A stretch of DNA of 64,000 nt. Origin: Marasmius tenuissimus (taxonomy: Eukaryota; Basidiomycota; Agaricomycetes; Agaricales; Marasmiaceae). Numbering within the stretch: the stretch's first letter is position 1; each line of letters starts with the position of its first letter. The notes under the pieces are model-generated. The model did no database searches, was not told where the DNA came from, and saw nothing but the letters and a program-made list of their open reading frames with translations. The stretch is taken from assembly GCA_029532415.1 (NCBI GenBank), contig JAQOTA010000069.1, positions 1,860,001-1,924,000 on the forward strand, given 5' to 3'. The position numbers were made by a program, and so were the translations under genes. Positions 1 to 11,790 of the stretch are shown here, one piece after another.

Positions 1-318
1 GCCTTCGTAAAGTTGGCCATTATAGCGGAATAGCACCGCAACTCGATGGATGGTCTCTGTCGCGTTTGACCTTGAAGAAAAGCGTCAGACTGAAAGATAG
101 CGATCGCATGCACTGATAGAATAGCTTTTATGCGAAGGAGGCATAATGGCGTACCTGCCAGATTTAAAGTCTTGCATCGCTGCCAAGAACTGGTGGTATG
201 TCTGAGGCTCGTCCGCGTAGGTGGCTTTGATCTCGTCGAGGTAGCCCAATGCATCAGCGAATTTGACTCTGGGAGGCTGGAGAGGTGGGAGCGTTCGTGA
301 AGAGTATGTCTGTGCCAT
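1..318 (-). CDS. Sin3-like PAH-domain protein, 5' part only (runs off the left edge)
   Basis: The start ATG is at 318-316 on the minus strand. Exon 1 is 318-155, the intron is 154-71 (GTAC...AAG), and exon 2 continues from 70 past the window edge. The spliced peptide reads FADALGYLDEIKATY, then FLAAMQDFKSGR, then TIHRVAVLFRYNGQLYEG across the junction. This is the amphipathic four-helix pattern of a paired amphipathic helix (PAH) repeat of Sin3 corepressors (established family knowledge), which bind short helices of transcription factors. The PAH begins only about 18 residues from the N-terminus, so this is either a Sin3 variant with a very short leader or one of the small stand-alone PAH proteins of agarics. 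The part that would decide is outside the window. A TATA-like stretch (aaaatatac, 359-367) lies about 45 bases upstream. Confidence 0.72.
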
Positions 319-399
319 GGTGGTGGGTGTCAAAGGGAAGAGGGAGGAAACGTCACGGAAAATATACTTAGGGGGAGGGGAAAAGAACCCGGTATCTTA

Positions 400-3300
400 A
401 CACTCTGACATCTTTTTACAGTAATACTGTCATATAGAAGGTCCCCGAATTCCTGATGGCCAGACTCCACGGGCCACGGCCAACTTGCAATTGGTCGATT
501 GCGGGGGATCCGGTACGAACTCCCGACAGGTTGTTGATTCTGTTATTATGACTCGTCCCGACAGACCATCGTAAGTTGTGATGGGAATGAAGACTCCACA
601 TCTTCCATAACAACCTTAGAGCGCTGAAGTGTGTACACTCAGCCCCGGACCCCAATAGAGGAGCTGAGAGAACTACGAAAGGTAAGAGTGAAATTGCTAA
701 TTCGTACCTTTAGACTTCCCTTAGTACTATTTGAGATCGTAAGTAGTAACAACATTTCCGGGGTATCACCGAGTCGGGAGACTAGATCTGTTTATCTCAA
801 TTCCGTTCGGCAAATTCCATCCCTTTCGATCTTCATGACGCCGAGGCTGTTTAAAGGTCTTCGGCAGGAGAAGGCACTTGAGAGCCTGGAATGAGAGGAT
901 CCGTGTATCCATCGGAGCTATACTGCGTGGCGAAGGACACGCACGCTGCGAGAATATCACACGACCTGACAGGCTGTGTACGTCGAGAACTTGCAAAGAA
1001 AAACCTCACCGAGATTGGTGTATATATGCTTTTGGACGATCCAATCAGAGCCAAGCCATGGATAAATTATCGAGCGAACCCCATATCCGAGGACACTGTA
1101 GCGAGAGACCAAATATCAAGCGCGGAACTAGAGGGACAAGTTACATACCTTAGTCCAGATAGGACTAGCTTCTGAGATGCTGATACTCCTACGACTCCCT
1201 GAATTGTCCCTGAATTGGACTAGACAATGTCGACCGGTCTCTCCGTCGAGCAGAATCACCAAGTAACCACTTCAATTGCTTTCTGCTACGGACTGATGGT
1301 TTCCAGTAGGTAGTTGGAAATCTCCAGTTAGCTCAGCTGGGAGATCTCCGGCAAGATGGCATGGGTAAATGGTTTGACCGCCGCGTTCACGCAGCGAGAG
1401 GATATACTGGGACGCCAATCATGTACTACATCGGAAATGGTTTAGGAGCTACAGCGAAGAAACCATCGCGCAGAACCCCCCCAGAGTTCATGAGAGATAG
1501 TATTCGAAGGGCCGTAGAGGTCCGAACCCTCGTTTGAGAACCAATCAGGGAGGGTATCAGACGGATGAGAAGATGAAGGTTCGACCTGTTCCAAAAGAGA
1601 GCGAATTCGGGCCGTATCTGACCGTGTAATTTATAGTCGAAGGAGAAGCTGGGGAAAATTGGTGTGAAGGCTGTCGCGCGGTCTTCTCAATAGATGATCA
1701 TAAAAAACCGGAACTGAGCCCCTGGCTCAGGAAACCACATCAATTGACAAATTTACAAGAGAACTGAGCGGAAATTGTTTCAATTTGTAGGACTGCATCG
1801 CTAAGCCTCGTAAGGTTCGCAGTTTCGTGTGCTCAATGTAGCTTTGAGATAAGTACCTCTATTGGATGTAGAATAGACCGAATCAGTCGATCCTAATTTC
1901 GACGACTCCCTGCGAAAACAAGGTCCTGCCGCGGAACAGAAACAATCAGAACGAAATGGATGAGTCCACAATTCAGTAGCGAGATGTTACTTTAAGAGGT
2001 TCCAGAGTGCTTGCGGTCTTGCTGTTGACATTGAGGTCTAAGTTCGACTTTGAATGGAACGAGTGCAAGCCTTGACAATGATATCTGCCGAAAGGGAGTG
2101 TGAGCAAAGCTATCTTCGGGCCATTTATCACGTAAGAGCGGGAAGGTAAGGGCGCCTAGAGTCCTTGGAATTGGATGAGAGGTAATCTCGACGAACCTGC
2201 AAGAGTAAAAAGCGTGGTTGTTGGGGGCTAGTGTGAACACGAGACGTGCTTAACCGAGGACCGGAAGAGGAGATTTGACGGATGGTCCGACGGACCGTAT
2301 CGTGGGACGATGCTTAGAGCTTGAACTTCTTGAGCCCGATACTTTTTGTCTTCCTTCTATCCACCGTCGTCCCTCCGTTCTCACCAAAAGGCTCAAGTTC
2401 ATTCGTTCGAGTTTTATACGAGTATATCTCACGGACTTGTAGGCAAGTGATTGAGCTCAGTATCTCAATGGCGACTTGGAAGACGCTCAAGACTCAACGT
2501 TAAAAACAACCCAGGATCTCGGATGCAATCATGTAGAGTTCCCTTGAAGTCTCAGTTAAAAATACAAAGAAGCAAGACTGTGATCAGTCTCATGGTAAAG
2601 CTGGGATGTTCCTGATCTACCTGTTCTGAAGACGAGCTTCGAGAAGTCCAAGCAGCTCAATAGACACACGGGCGAGCGTCTAGGGAGGGGAAGTCGTCGG
2701 CCGAGCTCGTGCGGTCTACATAGAGGTTTGTCATGTCGATCTGGACGCTTCTAGATCTGGGGTTGAGAGTCCGTCTTGGTTCTATTTCTACGAAGGTATA
2801 GGTCTCTGTAAGCCTCGCTACTTCCCATGTGCACTGCGATTGCCGGCTGGATTACCAGTCCAAAACTTCTTGTTAGTAGAGTCATTTTTGAAAGTGATCT
2901 CATGATTCACTTTCCAGCGGCCTGGATGTTTCGCAAGAACGGATCATCCCTCAATCAATCGGGCCGTTCATATAAAGCGCTCTGACCGAAACTTTGGACG
3001 AAGGGGTTTGTGCCGTGGAGGACGTCGCGACCGCCGCTTTCGGTTTGCTGCCATCCGAGTCCTTGTGAATGGGGTTTTTCGTGGTGAAGACACTTGGAAG
3101 CAGTTGCGAGATCGAGTTTTCGCTCATGGGTGAGCTGGGGATGCATAGGGAGTGACTAGTGAGTCTGACAAGGGACTTGAATGTCGTGAAAGACTAGCTT
3201 GCGTTGTGGGATTTAATCGGGCTCGGTTTTATACCTCCATTCTCTCTATCACCGCTCGATTGTGACGCTGCCGCAGCGTTGATGTCTCTGTGATTATACG

Positions 3301-3600
3301 GTCCCAGAGATCGAGTTTTGACTTTACCTCTCGCTCGTCGCATATAGAATCCCCCAAAGGCAGTCCGCGGTGTCCTCTGGGAAATAGAGCAGACTTAAAC
3401 TCCCTCGAACCTGTAGCAAGCTGGAAATATATTCCGCTTGCCTATCTGAGAATCACGCGAACTCGGAGTCCAAGTGGGGTTGGAAGTTGGACTGTCACTT
3501 ACCATCTTTGAATTTGTATGTTTCATTCCTGGTGAAGTGTGATGTTGTGGTTGGGCAAGTTGACTGCTGATCATAACACTATTATTTCATTTGTCAGAAT
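400..3600. other. 3.2-kb stretch without a recognisable gene
   Basis: Six-frame reading gives only short open frames (under 95 residues) with no domain, no consistent splicing pattern and no obvious repeat ends. A sequence near 1326-1342 resembles a tRNA A-box but cannot be folded into a tRNA. I see no coding evidence here. It may be a decayed element or long intergenic DNA. Confidence 0.4.
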
Positions 3601-3601
3601 C

Positions 3602-3693
3602 GGCCTGATGGTCTAGTAGTATGATTCCTTGTTAGGGTTTCGATCCGTTGAACTGTTTCGAGGAGGTCCCGGGTTCAATTCCCGGTCAGGCCC
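3602..3693 (+). tRNA. tRNA-Pro (anticodon AGG) with a 20-base intron
   Basis: The seven-base acceptor stem GGCCTGA pairs with TCAGGCC, with discriminator C at 3693. The T-arm is GTCCCGGGTTCAATTCCCGG and the D-arm has TCTAGTAGTATGA. The anticodon loop is TTAGGG...T, with anticodon AGG closed by CCTTG/CGAGG (one G-U pair). A 20-base intron interrupts the loop directly after position 37, the canonical eukaryotic tRNA intron site. The exonic sequence is identical to the second copy at 22647-22730, but the introns are unrelated in length and sequence. Confidence 0.95.
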
Positions 3694-4410
3694 TGCTGCA
3701 CTCGTGTTTCTTTTTGTGTCGTACAGTTTCGTGACTTTCGTCTTCAGTAAGGAACGGTGTATGAGTCTGATACACCTGTACCATTACATAACGAATGACA
3801 TACTCAGAGTCGTAGCATTGAATGCGAAGGATCATGTGACGGAAAACCTCCCGGCGCCAGCCGGGCCTGGTCATGTTATCCTTTTTTCAACTTGCACTCC
3901 CACCGTTCTATCGCGCATGACATTGAGAATGTCCAGCTTGCAGCATCGTTTGAAGCCGCCCTCCTCAAACAAATTATTGCGAAACTCACTGTGCCTTTCC
4001 GAAACTCCTCCCACACCATGTTCTAGACCGGTTACTACAAATAGGGCTGAACGATCTTGGAATTTGTCGTCTTTTCAGGGTGGCTACCACCGGTATGTGG
4101 TTATAGGTGTTTATATATACCTCACGTAGCGAAGAGGAGAGCGAGTCACATTGCGATTTTCCTCTTCGTCGTGCCTGTGTTTTATCCACCAGTGATTTTT
4201 TACCAGGACTAGTAGGATTTAACATAGCGCGGGCCTTCTTTCAACACGCCTTACTCTCCCTTTCTGCAACGATGCCATCAGGTTCCGCCACTTTTCGGAT
4301 GTCATGCAGCTCCGACGAGTCTGGCTTGATGCCATTGTGGATCTCGCAGTCGTCACCTTCAACTCATCGGACAAGTCCACCGACAGTCCGACACAGCCTC
4401 CGCATTGTCT

Positions 4411-5233
4411 TCAAGCTACTATAGAAACCCCTCCGAGGATACTCAACACGATCGTCGTCAAGGTCATTACTGTACACCCGCCATGCAACTTCGTTCCCAA
4501 TGCACGATTCTCTCCACTCCCTGATCCTCCCAAGTCCGTGGCAGTAGGAGGAGGGGAAGGAGTAGTGGTCGTAGGAGAAGGAGAAGGGTTCGCCAACACA
4601 GATCCCGTAGGCTGCGTGCCCAATTCTGTCCTGAGAAATGTCTTTTCTACAGACGCCGGCGCCGCCTGCTCCGGCCTTTCAATGAGAACGTCGAAAGTAT
4701 GCTCCAGGGTGTAATTCTGGAACGAGAGGGGTCCGGAACCACACGATTCGTCTACGACGACCTGGGAAGTGTCTGCACTCATCGCGTAGGTTATGTTCCA
4801 GTGTGCTGTGAAGCTGAACGAAGGTGAACAGGATGAACAGAGGAAAAGAGTCGTTAGCTGTTTGACCTCCCCCCTTGATCATCGAGGCCACGACTTACCT
4901 TCCATTCACAGCTCTTGCATGGCCAGAAGCCCAGCCAGAAGGGAAGATTCGACACTGTGCCTTTTCAAAATCTGAACTTCCGATTCCAAGAAGGTTCCTG
5001 TACGTCCCATTGGGATACGTGACGCTGATATTAACAAAGCGACGAAGGCCCCAGTAGGTGTTGTTATCTTGATCGGACTCTGCAAAACCTATGGGGAGGA
5101 GTGTACCTGGGCCTATATTACGGCTCAAGTCGGGCAGGACCAATCGTACAGATGAGGGAGGGGAGATGGTTTGCGCGGAGGAAGAGTTGAAAAGCGACAA
5201 GATTAGGAGAGATATGGCTAGTGGAACGAGCAT
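4411..5233 (-). CDS. Small secreted, probably GPI-anchored protein (paralogue A)
   Basis: Exons are 5233-4899 and 4813-4411, with an 85-base GT-AG intron; the product is 245 residues. It has an N-terminal signal peptide (hydrophobic core LVPLAISLLILSLF, then SSAQ). The central domain carries NNTYWGLRRFVNISVTYPNG and AMSADTSQVVVDESCGSG, with several N-glycosylation sequons. A Pro/Thr/Ser-rich linker follows, then a C-terminal hydrophobic segment ending in GGVSIVA. That layout suggests a lipid-anchored cell-surface protein. A TATTTAA box lies at 5275-5281, 42 bases upstream of the ATG. I do not recognise the family. The paralogue at 33685-34515 shares domain, promoter box and first intron position but has a second intron that is absent here. 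Confidence 0.82.
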
Positions 5234-5274
5234 CTCTAACCATGAAGAACTTCGTCAGCGAATGAATGGCTGGC

Positions 5275-5281
5275 TTAAATA
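5275..5281 (-). promoter_or_regulatory. TATTTAA box of secreted protein A
   Basis: This reads TATTTAA on the minus strand, 42 bases before the start codon at 5233. The same heptamer sits 37 bases before the ATG of paralogue B (33648-33654). Conservation of both sequence and spacing supports a core promoter element. Confidence 0.55.
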
Positions 5282-5517
5282 CCTTCATACGAGCCCACAG
5301 CTTGACAGCGTGTATGCCCTACCCTTACTGGACTCGACGGCGGAGACTATAATGTTGAATTGGCTGTAGAGATGGATGACGTTCGGTGGAGCTCCGCTAC
5401 GGTGAGAATGGCTGATCATGGACGAATCTACTTCGTGTCTTGAGGCTGTAAGTCGAGCTAGTAAATGACCAAGAGAGTAATTTAGTGTTTGAAATTGGTT
5501 AGGGAGCGAGGCATAGG

Positions 5518-5829
5518 TCATTTGTGACATTGATATCCCATCGCAGTATTCTTGGCAGATTTTCTATTGAGTCTGTTCGGAGGGCTGGGGAACGGTTGCG
5601 GGAGGGTGAATAGTCCAATCGAGGCGACCGCATGCATCGTCCGCGGACCCTGTTGGGTGTTTGATATCATAGACAGTACAGCACCCTCAAACACGGAAGT
5701 CCGACCTGAGAACCGTACCGAACAGTCGTTATTCAACTTACCCATGTACATGTGGTTGTACTTACGCCAAAAGACACGGCTAACTTGTGGCGTACAATAG
5801 CTGGGCACATCGTACGGGCTTACGCGCAT
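5518..5829 (-). other. Unassigned open frame between two genes
   Basis: The minus strand is open for 103 codons here. It contains internal splice-like GTAAG sites (for example the GTAAGT after TACATGG) and a compositionally coding-like stretch around SMISNTQQGPRTMHAVASIG. No start or partner exon could be placed with confidence and no domain is recognised. It could be a decayed gene or the remnant of a neighbour. The surrounding 5290-6220 holds nothing else that I can support. Confidence 0.25.
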
Positions 5830-6220
5830 GATGTTCAGGTCTGGAAAATAACTTACTTTTCAAGTCTTGGCACTTGCGCCCGGTTCGCTGGCTTTCTGTC
5901 GTTCAAGTGATAAGTGCATTAGTATCGCGTAGGATTACAACATAAATTACCTATGTCAATCAGGTACAGAAAAAAAAACATTTGGTGCTACAGAAGTGCA
6001 GAATACGGGATGGCTATGGCAGAAAATCGGATAGGTAAGTACACACACAGTAACAAGGACAAAGAGAAAAGTCACAAGCAGAAGACGAGCAAAAGTTCGC
6101 AGTCTAATCAAACAAGCCGAGAACCCAAGTAGAGGTCATTAACCCGGAAACGAGAAAGAGAGCAAAGCAAGAAGAAAAAAAAAGCGCCGACATGTCGGTA
6201 AAAGAATCGACCACTGTGCA

Positions 6221-9200
6221 CTACATCATCCATCCTCCGGCGCCTACAGTCGCACCCCCGCCCCCGCCTGAGTATCCAGCAGACTCACCGCCACCCCCTT
6301 GACCTTGACCATGAACCTGACTATGAGCCTGAGGTTCGTGGCCCAACGCTCCGCCGAGAGAACTGCTTCCATAGGAGCCGGTATTACCATCTCCGGGCCA
6401 AAACCACGCATTCCACCCTTCATCAGGCATACTTACGCCACCAATTCCAGCAAAGCTCGAACTCGTATAATTGAAGTTATGCCCATAACCCGAGAACGAC
6501 GAGCTCGAAGGCGACCCATAGCTCTGCGCATAATTCGGATCATGCATTTGACCGTGAGACTGCGAATGTGTCTGAGGATATGTCTGCTGAGGATGTTGAT
6601 GCTGATGCTGATGTTGCTGCTGTGGTGAAGTCGCTGCTGGAGGCTGACTGTAATGTTGACTTGCAGCGGGGTACTGCCATACTGACGACGAAATCGTTGC
6701 TGATGGCGGCAAGGGGGACTGTGTTAGAGCGGGGTTCGCACTTGGGAGCGAACCGTACGCTTGCGATTCAGGTATTGCCAACGACATCGTCGGCAGGGAT
6801 TTCCTCTCTGTCAGTCGATGTTGAGGCGACATCGCCATGGGTACCGAATGGTGAATGTTGCTGGCCCCATGCATACGCGGCGGACGTTGCGAGGAAGGCG
6901 AGGTATGAATTTGTTCCTGTTGCCGTTCTGAGCTGTAGGACAACTGCATCTGATTTTGTGGGACATGACCGGTCCCCATCGTCGTATATCCGACCCCGGC
7001 AGAGGCTCCACCATCCTCAAACGTGTCCACGTTCATGTTCACATCATCAGTCCCAGTCCCATGTCCATTCCCATTCGCGTTCGTCGTCACCCGAATCTCC
7101 TCCTCAGCCCTCATAACCCTCTCCAGCCGTTTTTCTAGTCTCTCCATGGACTCTTGCATCCCAGGTATGCTCCCTCTCCCACCCTTGAGGACGACCTGAC
7201 TAAGCCTCAACCGTTCCAGCACTTCATCTCTCTCCTTCCACTTATCAGACCCCTGAAATCGTCTCTCAATGACAACCAGGTCGATCGTGGCGGCCAGAAA
7301 CGCTGCAAATACGATAGCATAACTGGCTTTGGCTAATGGAAATGCTGAAGCGTACGACTTGAAGAGGATGTTTATCTCGACAGATGCTTGTTCGCAGGTC
7401 GTGACGGCGTGAGTTATGGCATAAGACGAAGAGGAGGACGACGAGGTAGAAGTCGGTGTCGAAGTTGAAGTCGATGTAGAGGTAGAGGTGCCCTGTCCGT
7501 GATGTGACGTTGAAGATCCCGGGGTGGATATAGTATTGGCATCGCCCGCACCGGAGGCACTCGCTTTGTTGTAGTAAAAAGGTCGGTAGAGCAAAATCCA
7601 TATAATGCGGATCAGGATACTACAGAACGAACCGAGTTAGTTTTAGACCGCGAAACAAGAAGAGACACCTCGAACGCACTTGAGCTGTAAGATGTGCGGA
7701 GGCGGCGGGCAACCCTGTCCACCAACCCCACCCAACCTCGAAAGGTCACTGAAAACGACATCCCGATCCGCGATTTTCAACCACCCCAGCATCCGGTCTC
7801 TCATTCCCATAACGGAATCCCTGACGTGCCACGGTTGCAGTCGTCTCCAAGGCTTCCTATACAAGAATCGATGGACTTCATCGAGGAATATGTTTGCTCG
7901 ACAGCTCCTGAGAAGAGAAACAACGCAGAGTGAGCACGAAGCCACCGAAGGAAGTGAACCAACAACACGACTTACTCGTAGAAACATTTCTCCTCGTGGC
8001 CTAGTTGAGGTGTGAAACTATGGAGTAGTGGAGGTACCTCTTTCAATGGTGGTGTTTCGTCTTGCCCAGGCTGGTGTTCTTCAGGCACAGATCTCGATGA
8101 TACCGGAATGTAAGGAGGGATGTACGGCGCCCACAACTTCGTGCTAGGAACCGGATCAGGTAGCGGCGGCCTATGGAGCTCCAGCGAAAGTAAAGGCGTT
8201 CGGTTGAGTGCCAGGGAGAGTAACCTACAGGTTCAAGACATTGACGTTGAGTTGAAATGTAGCAGACCGCAAGGGGAAGAGGAAAGAGTAACGGCAAAAA
8301 CTCACTTATCCCAGATAAAGGCTCCCCAGAATACCCTGAGTCGCATCTGCCGTGCGACATATCCTTTCGCTCCCCTTTCCCTGTCTTTTCCACCATCCCC
8401 CCTATCCCTCTCCTTCTCCTTCCGCCTCCCACTCGAGCTCGTACTCTCGGGACTGGGAGTATCCTTCGGTTCCCTGCTCTTGTCCTTCGAAGACTCTCCG
8501 TCGTGATGGATTCCTAAATCTACCAACGAAAAGGGTTAGCAAACGGAGTAATCGAAAAGAGACACAGACACAAAACCAACTCACCCACAATCATCGCAAC
8601 AGCACTAGCCGTCATGTGCCACGCCTGTGCGTACATCCCTCTCGCCGCATTATTCGCGCTCAACAAGAGTAAGCCCTGTACTGTAGGTATTGAACTCGGC
8701 CTGGACATTTCCCCCGCCAAAAGGATATGTGCTTTCGCAGCGTAGGAGAAGACGTTGGATTGAAGGCTCGGAACGTGGCGAGCTGTGTGGGCGTATACGG
8801 TCCATAACAGAAATTCGTTGACGTATTTGCTATTCGGGTTGGTGGTGGATGAGTTTGAAGATGGGGAGAGGGCGGATGAAGAAGGTAAAGCTGGATGAGA
8901 GGCGAGGCCAGCTACGGAGAGAGAAAAAGAGGGAGGAAACCAGATGTAAGCCGAGAGTCTGCGAGGGCGACGAAAAGAGGCGTACATTCCAAAACCTCTT
9001 GATTGAGGATGCAGTTCCTCGGACCCTGCCAGCTGCGAGGCGTCACAGAACGTTCATGAACATGGCTGGACAGAACAGAGAAGCGAAGGCTCACTTGAAG
9101 TAATTTTTCAACAACACCTCCCTCTCCTCCTCATTCACGTTGGGAATGTTACTATTCACGAATGTGATGTTGATAAGATAGTCCGTCCACGCTGATACTT

Positions 9201-10309
9201 GCGCATGAGGTACTGGCGTTCGGATCTGTGGAATCGGTGCAGCGCTGTAAGAAGCAGGGAACTGCGGATAGGGATGCCTCTGCCCGGTTCCTGCTGGGTT
9301 TTGATGAGGATACGAGGGATGCTGTTGGTACGGACTTCGCTGATGCGAGTCATAGTCGACGTCCTCGCCGTCTTCTCCATGATCTGATGCCTCAGAAAAC
9401 TCGAGCTCCGAGGGCGGAGGATCCTCGGGCTTCAGGGACAGACGAAGTGCTGACAAGTCGGATGCTGAGGATGACGGATACTGGCCATAAGATTGCGTTC
9501 AGTACTGATAAGCCCGAGTAAATAAAGATAGAAAAGGGGAAAAGTAACGAGTAAAGGCACAAGCACCAAGTAAAAAAAAAAGATTGAATTGGGATCGACG
9601 AAACTGACCTCTTCGTCAATGTCATCCTCATGGTCGCCTCTCATCATCTCTCTGTCTCTGTCTCTATCACTCTCTTCGTAGGAACTCTCAGATTCTCTTC
9701 TAGTACGCTTGTTGGGTCGGTTTCGCAGCGACGATGTCGAGGCCTGGTTCCTGAGTTCTGGTTGTTCATCCTCGTCCTCGTAGGGTATCCCAGCTTCCTC
9801 GTTGATCAATCGTTGCATAACTTTTCTTCTCCCAAGTGCAACCTTCTTCTCGTCGTCCTGGGCCCATTTTGTCAACATCATCTCTCGTTGTTCAGGCGTC
9901 GATTTGGCCAGTTTTCGAATGTATCTGGGGCATGCAACTCAATAAAAGCATGATAGCATGAGCATAGTGCTTACCTCCTCAAGCCATCAACCTCTACGTT
10001 TCCGATGCTCTGGCTCGCCATCGCTACCTTCGCTCGACTTGGCGGAAAGACGCATTTTACACCGACCTCCCGACAATGGGTACACAGAGAGTTTCCTTCA
10101 GAGTCACGGCCTAGTGAGTTCAAGTGAAATTAGCTTAAGTTTGGTGCTCGAAGGTAATTCGAGAACTTACCAGGACATTTTCGCTTTCTCTTTCTACACA
10201 GTTCACAGCTGGCGCCGTAACGACGTTTTGTGCGCGTTGGATAGTCGTCTCCTGGGATGTTATATGAGCTGGAAGATGTCGACGGTTGACCAAGAGATAC
10301 AGTGTTCAT
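6221..10309 (-). CDS. Zn(II)2Cys6 transcription factor with fungal-specific middle domain
   Basis: Ten exons: 10309-10171, 10110-9975, 9924-9609, 9480-9095, 9065-8986, 8911-8585, 8519-8306, 8224-7976, 7907-7680 and 7619-6221, all in phase, giving 1157 residues. The zinc cluster is near residue 34 (C-x2-C-x6-C, then C-x2-C-x6-C after 11 residues), split by intron 1 and preceded by a basic TKRRYG. An acidic/basic low-complexity linker and a Ser/Asp-rich region follow. The middle homology region has AAKAHILLAGEMSRP, VQGLLLLSANNAARGMYAQA and MIVDLGIHHD, as in fungal_trans regulators. The tail is rich in Gln, His, Ser and Gly, typical of activation domains. Exons 4-6 are the least certain: exon 5 (80 bases) and the acceptor at 9480 fit phase but not an obvious family motif. 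The target pathway cannot be read from the sequence. Confidence 0.85.
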
Positions 10310-11104
10310 GTTGGTCACTGGCACTGTCGATGAGCCCGGCGACGATAAGGTGGTTATGATGTGAGTGGCTCCTCGCGTCGGCGTTGACAACGGCAAAATT
10401 ACACAGTGATCTTCTAGTAGATAACTTGCGAAATGACAGTTTTCTCGGCGGACCTCGACGTCCAAGGGCTCGAGCTCGTCGTCCCTGTCGTCAAGAGCGA
10501 TAAGGTGTAAGTTTGGGGGTTGCTTGTTCGTCGGTCGCCTAATGTCGCGTCTTGTTCAGAATTGTACCTTGTTGTCGTGGTTGTTGATGCCAAAGAACCC
10601 AAGTTCCTTGTCGTTGATGTTCTCAAACAACTCCGAACATCGTGAACGATGCCAAGAGTCGGAAATCCGAAATGACTCTAAGGAACGACAGTGACGATCC
10701 TGTGACCCCTTGTGACACCCCGGATTAGCCCCGGATTTCGGACCGGGGCAGATCCCGGGAGCCCATGCCTGGGTAACCGGTCCGGGCTCTTTCAGGGATC
10801 AGCTCCCCGATTCCCGAACTCCCATGTCAAGGTACTTACGAGTCACCAATGGACGATGCATACATTCTACTGCACCCCTACACTCTATTAGATCTTCCTC
10901 TGACTGAGCTTAAATGCTATAACGCACCCGGCACGGATATTCGGTTTCCGTAACAGACTCATGAGCCCGCATGCCGTCAGCCACGATGAACGCCACCGTG
11001 TCTTGTTTTAACCATACATGTGCAACGGGAACGTTATGACTGTCAGGAGGCTTGCTTCAATACCGCCATCATCGCCAACCCCCGCTTTGACCCCCCTCAC
11101 CGAC
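10310..11104. other. Divergent promoter region between transcription factor and membrane protein
   Basis: The two flanking genes are transcribed away from this interval. A GC-rich block at 10720-10810 contains several imperfect palindromes (cccggat/atccggg-type steps) and could form a cruciform or bind a regulator; this is inference only. The minus-strand frames at 10320-10620 are open but out of phase with the zinc cluster and are read here as 5' untranslated sequence. Confidence 0.35.
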
Positions 11105-11790
11105 ATGAGCACCAAAACACTGAAGACCAGGTCGGAGATCAAAAGAGCTCAAAAATCCAAGTCTGCATCCCTTGGAACTTTCATCAAGATCAAGGGCTAC
11201 GCTGACATCCTCACGGGGGTTATCATCGCCGCAAAACCAGCGTTGGTGTACGAGTCGGCTCCTGCGAAGTGGTGGCATGAAGTAACGGGTTTCGTACGTC
11301 GTACCTCATTCTATTTTGTTACGAGACAAGAATCACGACGGACTGACCGACGGCTCCTGTTGACTATTAGCACCTCTCGGACGCAACGACAGCTCCAGGC
11401 TTCAACCATGCCATAGCATGCATGGTGATTGCTATCGGGTTTGGAAGCATTGTAGCAGCGAGGTCAGGACCTGCTGCGTATCCATCTGTATGTGAGTAGT
11501 AACGCGCTGCGGCCTGCCGATTTCTATTTCCTCGTCCTTGATGTTGATGCATCTTCGTTTTTCCGTTCGCGTTAGTCGCCTCGCAGCTCGTTTGGGGAGC
11601 CCTGTGTCTCTTAACCTCCGCCAGCGCATTCGTCGACTTCCAGATTGACTTTGAGGCTTGGGGTATAGGCCCTGGTGGTTCTGGGCAGATAAACAGTGCA
11701 ACTGGGATGCTGACGGGGATGAACCATTTGGTGTTTTGTACGGCCATGTGGTTTTTGGATAATGACGGTGTCTTGAAGAAGGGCCTTTGA
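11105..11790 (+). CDS. Small multi-pass membrane protein, function unknown
   Basis: Exons are 11105-11293, 11371-11491 and 11576-11790; the product is 174 residues. After a basic cytosolic leader (KTRSEIKRAQKSK) there are about four hydrophobic segments: around GYADILTGVIIAAKPALVY, ACMVIAIGFGSIVAAR, FASQLVWGALCLLTSASAFV, and MNHLVFCTAMWFL close to the C-terminus. The protein ends NDGVLKKGL. I do not recognise the family. The donor chosen for intron 2 (GTGAGT) gives an in-frame join (PSV-F-ASQ) and is better than the GTATGT four bases upstream. The region just downstream (about 12550-12640) may hold a decayed copy of exon 2. Confidence 0.72.

Noticed and set aside
1320..1400. Sequence resembling a tRNA A-box (tagctcagctgg) followed 42 bases later by a B-box-like ggtttgacc
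   Set aside because: The would-be T-stem (aatgg/gccgc) and acceptor arms do not pair, so no cloverleaf forms.
3629..4129. 166-codon plus-strand open frame
   Set aside because: It starts inside the tRNA-Pro gene and has no domain or coding character.
6299..7116. Plus-strand frames of 109 and 182 codons
   Set aside because: Antisense to the Gln/Ser/Gly-rich tail exon of the zinc-cluster factor. The low-complexity composition keeps the opposite strand open.
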